DNA of 6,547 nucleotides. It comes from an uncultured bacterium (lineage in GTDB: Bacteria; Actinomycetota; Coriobacteriia; Coriobacteriales; Coriobacteriaceae). A program made the position numbers and the translations under genes. Below, piece by piece: positions 5,098 through 6,547 of this stretch. The stretch is taken from the NCBI GenBank assembly GCA_905215195.1, contig CAJMPF010000101.1, positions 1 through 6,547 on the forward strand, read 5' to 3'. Position 1 is the first letter of the stretch. Each line of letters starts with the position of its first letter. The notes below the pieces were generated by a model. The model was not told the DNA's origin. It did not search any database and saw only the letters and a list, made by a program, of their open reading frames with translations.

Positions 5098-6522
5098 CTA
5101 TGCGAATGGCTCGTCCTGCTGTATGGGAAACGTCACCGTAATGGTGGTTCCCACGCCCAACTCGCTCGACAGATCGAGCGTGGCGTGATGATACAGGGCC
5201 GCATGCTTGACAATGGCAAGCCCCAGACCGGTTCCGCCGCGTGCCTTGGACCTACTCTTGTCCACGCGATAGAACCGCTCAAATACCTTGCCCTGTTCTT
5301 CAGGCGCGATACCGATTCCCGTGTCGGCGACCGCGAGGAACGGATGGCCTTCGTCGTTGGTGCCGCACTGCAGCGTAACCGTACCGCCGGGTCGATTGTA
5401 GCGGATGGCGTTGCTTGCCAGATTATAGATGAGCTCGTCAATCAAGCGCGACACGCCCTCGATGACCACAGGCTTGGTCTCATGACTTATCGTCACATTC
5501 GCCTGACGGGCGACCTGTTCAAGACGCTGCTCGACCGCGTAGATGGCACGCGAGAGCTCAATAGGCTCCGTGGACCCAATGGGCACCGCCTCGCCCTCAG
5601 CTGCACGCTCGGCCTCGTCCAAGTTAGACAGCGTAAGGATATCGTTGACAAGCGCTGCCAAGCGGCCCGCCTCACGATAGATGCGACCGCCAAAGTTGCG
5701 CAGGTCGCCCTCGCCCTCGACCATGCCGTTTGCGATGAGCTCGGCATAGCCCGAAATCGCCGTAAGCGGCGTCTTGAGCTCATGGGTGATATTCGCCGTG
5801 AACTCGCGGCGCATACGGTCGTTGTCCGCTAACACCGCCATTTGGCGCTTGAGTTCCTGGCGCTGCGACTCGATACGCTCAAGCATGGGGACCATCTCGG
5901 CATAGGCGTGCTCATAGCTACGGCGTGGGTGGTCCAAATCCACCTCTTGCAACGGCGCGATGATGGCACGGGACTCGCGGCGCGCCATAAAAAACGAGAG
6001 TACCGCACCCGCTGCTGCGATAAGCAGCATCGGCGCCACCATCGACAGCAAAATCGCCGCAACGCCAGGCTGGGCCTGCGCCAAGCGGACAACCTGGCCG
6101 TTATCAAGGGCGACGGCGCGATATAGCATAATCTCGTCGAGCGTGGCGCTCGAGCGCTCCGCGGAGCCCGAACCGCTCTCAAGGGCCTCAACGACCTCGG
6201 GGCGATCGCCATGGTTGGGCAACATGGAAGGAGACGCCTCGTTGTCGTAGGCGACCGATCCATCCCTGTTGATCAGCGTGATACGAAGGTCCTCGCGATC
6301 GAGACTTCGCAAAAATGCGATGGGCTCCTGCTGCTCATTTAAGGCGGCGGCAATAAGCTCGGTTTCTTGCGAAAGGTTGGCACTCGTGGCGTCTGCCAAA
6401 GTGTTTTGCACAAAGAACGCGCCCAACACCGTAAAGGCAACAATCACCGCCATGGCACAGATGAAAATCGTCGCGAACACGCGATGGGAAAGCGTGTGCT
6501 TTCCCTGGGGGGCGAAGACCAC
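5098..6522 (-). CDS. PhoR/WalK-like membrane sensor histidine kinase (474 aa)
   Basis: Sensor of a two-component system: autophosphorylates on histidine and passes phosphate to a response regulator, probably the one ending just upstream. TM1 lies at about 17-38. The extracytoplasmic sensor segment (39-154) contains LINRDGSVAYDNEASPS and NHGDRPEVVEAL, patterns of the PAS/Cache-like input domain of PhoR kinases. TM2 at about 155-178 is followed by a charged linker (180-230) without a clear HAMP signature. The dimerisation domain carries FTANITHELKTPLTAISGY (241-259) with phospho-acceptor H247. The ATPase domain has an N-box around LIYNLASNAIRYN (364-376), G1 ADTGIGI (399-405), F-box VFERFYRVDKSRS (413-425) and G2 GGTGLGLAIVKH (429-440). 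The start is GTG, with GGAGGAG six bases upstream; an in-frame stop two codons before rules out any longer form. The signal sensed and the regulon cannot be told. Confidence 0.95.
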   Translation of the reverse strand: MVFAPQGKHTLSHRVFATIFICAMAVIVAFTVLGAFFVQNTLADATSANLSQETELIAAALNEQQEPIAFLRSLDREDLRITLINRDGSVAYDNEASPSMLPNHGDRPEVVEALESGSGSAERSSATLDEIMLYRAVALDNGQVVRLAQAQPGVAAILLSMVAPMLLIAAAGAVLSFFMARRESRAIIAPLQEVDLDHPRRSYEHAYAEMVPMLERIESQRQELKRQMAVLADNDRMRREFTANITHELKTPLTAISGYAELIANGMVEGEGDLRNFGGRIYREAGRLAALVNDILTLSNLDEAERAAEGEAVPIGSTEPIELSRAIYAVEQRLEQVARQANVTISHETKPVVIEGVSRLIDELIYNLASNAIRYNRPGGTVTLQCGTNDEGHPFLAVADTGIGIAPEEQGKVFERFYRVDKSRSKARGGTGLGLAIVKHAALYHHATLDLSSELGVGTTITVTFPIQQDEPFA

Positions 6523-6525
6523 GGG

Positions 6526-6547
6526 CTACTCCTCCGATGCTGCTGCC
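6526..6547 (-). CDS. 3' end of upstream gene, probably the cognate response regulator (partial)
   Basis: Seven codons including the stop read Ala-Ala-Ala-Ser-Glu-Glu-TAG and end 3 nt before the GTG of the histidine kinase. The ribosome site of the kinase, GGAGGAG, overlaps these last codons, as is common for a response-regulator/kinase pair. Nothing in so short a piece identifies the protein; the call rests on gene order alone. It shares the kinase's reading frame, separated only by TAG and one CCC codon. Confidence 0.4.

Noticed and set aside
1..6547. CRISPR arrays, insertion sequences, tRNA or rRNA genes, attachment sites
   Set aside because: No regularly spaced repeats, transposase-like proteins, cloverleaf sequences or rRNA-like stretches were seen on either strand.

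Overview
All recognisable genes lie on the minus strand, so transcription runs from high to low coordinates. The window looks like a chromosomal segment of a moderately GC-rich Gram-positive bacterium. A low-GC-Firmicutes-type capsule phosphoregulatory trio, a PhoR/WalK-like histidine kinase, an alanine- and aspartate-rich GC-ending coding style and a slightly long HtpG together suggest Coriobacteriia (Collinsella-like gut Actinomycetota). This is inferred from protein style and was not checked by a search.

Layout in the direction of transcription: (1) 6547-6526, a 3' scrap that is probably the end of a response-regulator gene; (2) 6522-5098, a membrane sensor histidine kinase; (3) 5097-4903, a 195-bp intergenic region with a terminator-like hairpin, a second small hairpin and a weak candidate promoter; (4) 4902-2838, a tight three-gene unit encoding a polysaccharide co-polymerase/kinase activator (CpsC/Wzz type), a cytoplasmic bacterial tyrosine kinase (CpsD/CapB type) and a PHP-fold tyrosine phosphatase (CpsB/YwqE type); (5) 2798-2298, a GNAT acetyltransferase 39 nt behind the phosphatase and probably in the same operon; (6) 2297-2096, a regulatory intergenic region with a tandem imperfect repeat, candidate promoters, an inverted repeat and a strong terminator-like hairpin just ahead of htpG; (7) 2095-71, htpG, the bacterial Hsp90; (8) 70-1, downstream sequence with a weak terminator candidate.

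The CpsC/CpsD/CpsB trio forms a phosphorylation cycle. The membrane activator switches on the kinase, the kinase phosphorylates its own tyrosine cluster, and the phosphatase resets it. This normally controls capsule or exopolysaccharide chain length and export. No glycosyltransferase, flippase or polymerase gene lies in the window, so the polymer is unknown. The upstream two-component system may respond to envelope state, but the sequence gives no direct link to the capsule genes.

No mobile element, CRISPR array, tRNA or rRNA was seen. The genes themselves are of known types. The least explained DNA is the htpG leader: both promoters I can propose lie upstream of a GC-rich hairpin followed by five T residues, and that T-run can also pair with the htpG Shine-Dalgarno sequence.
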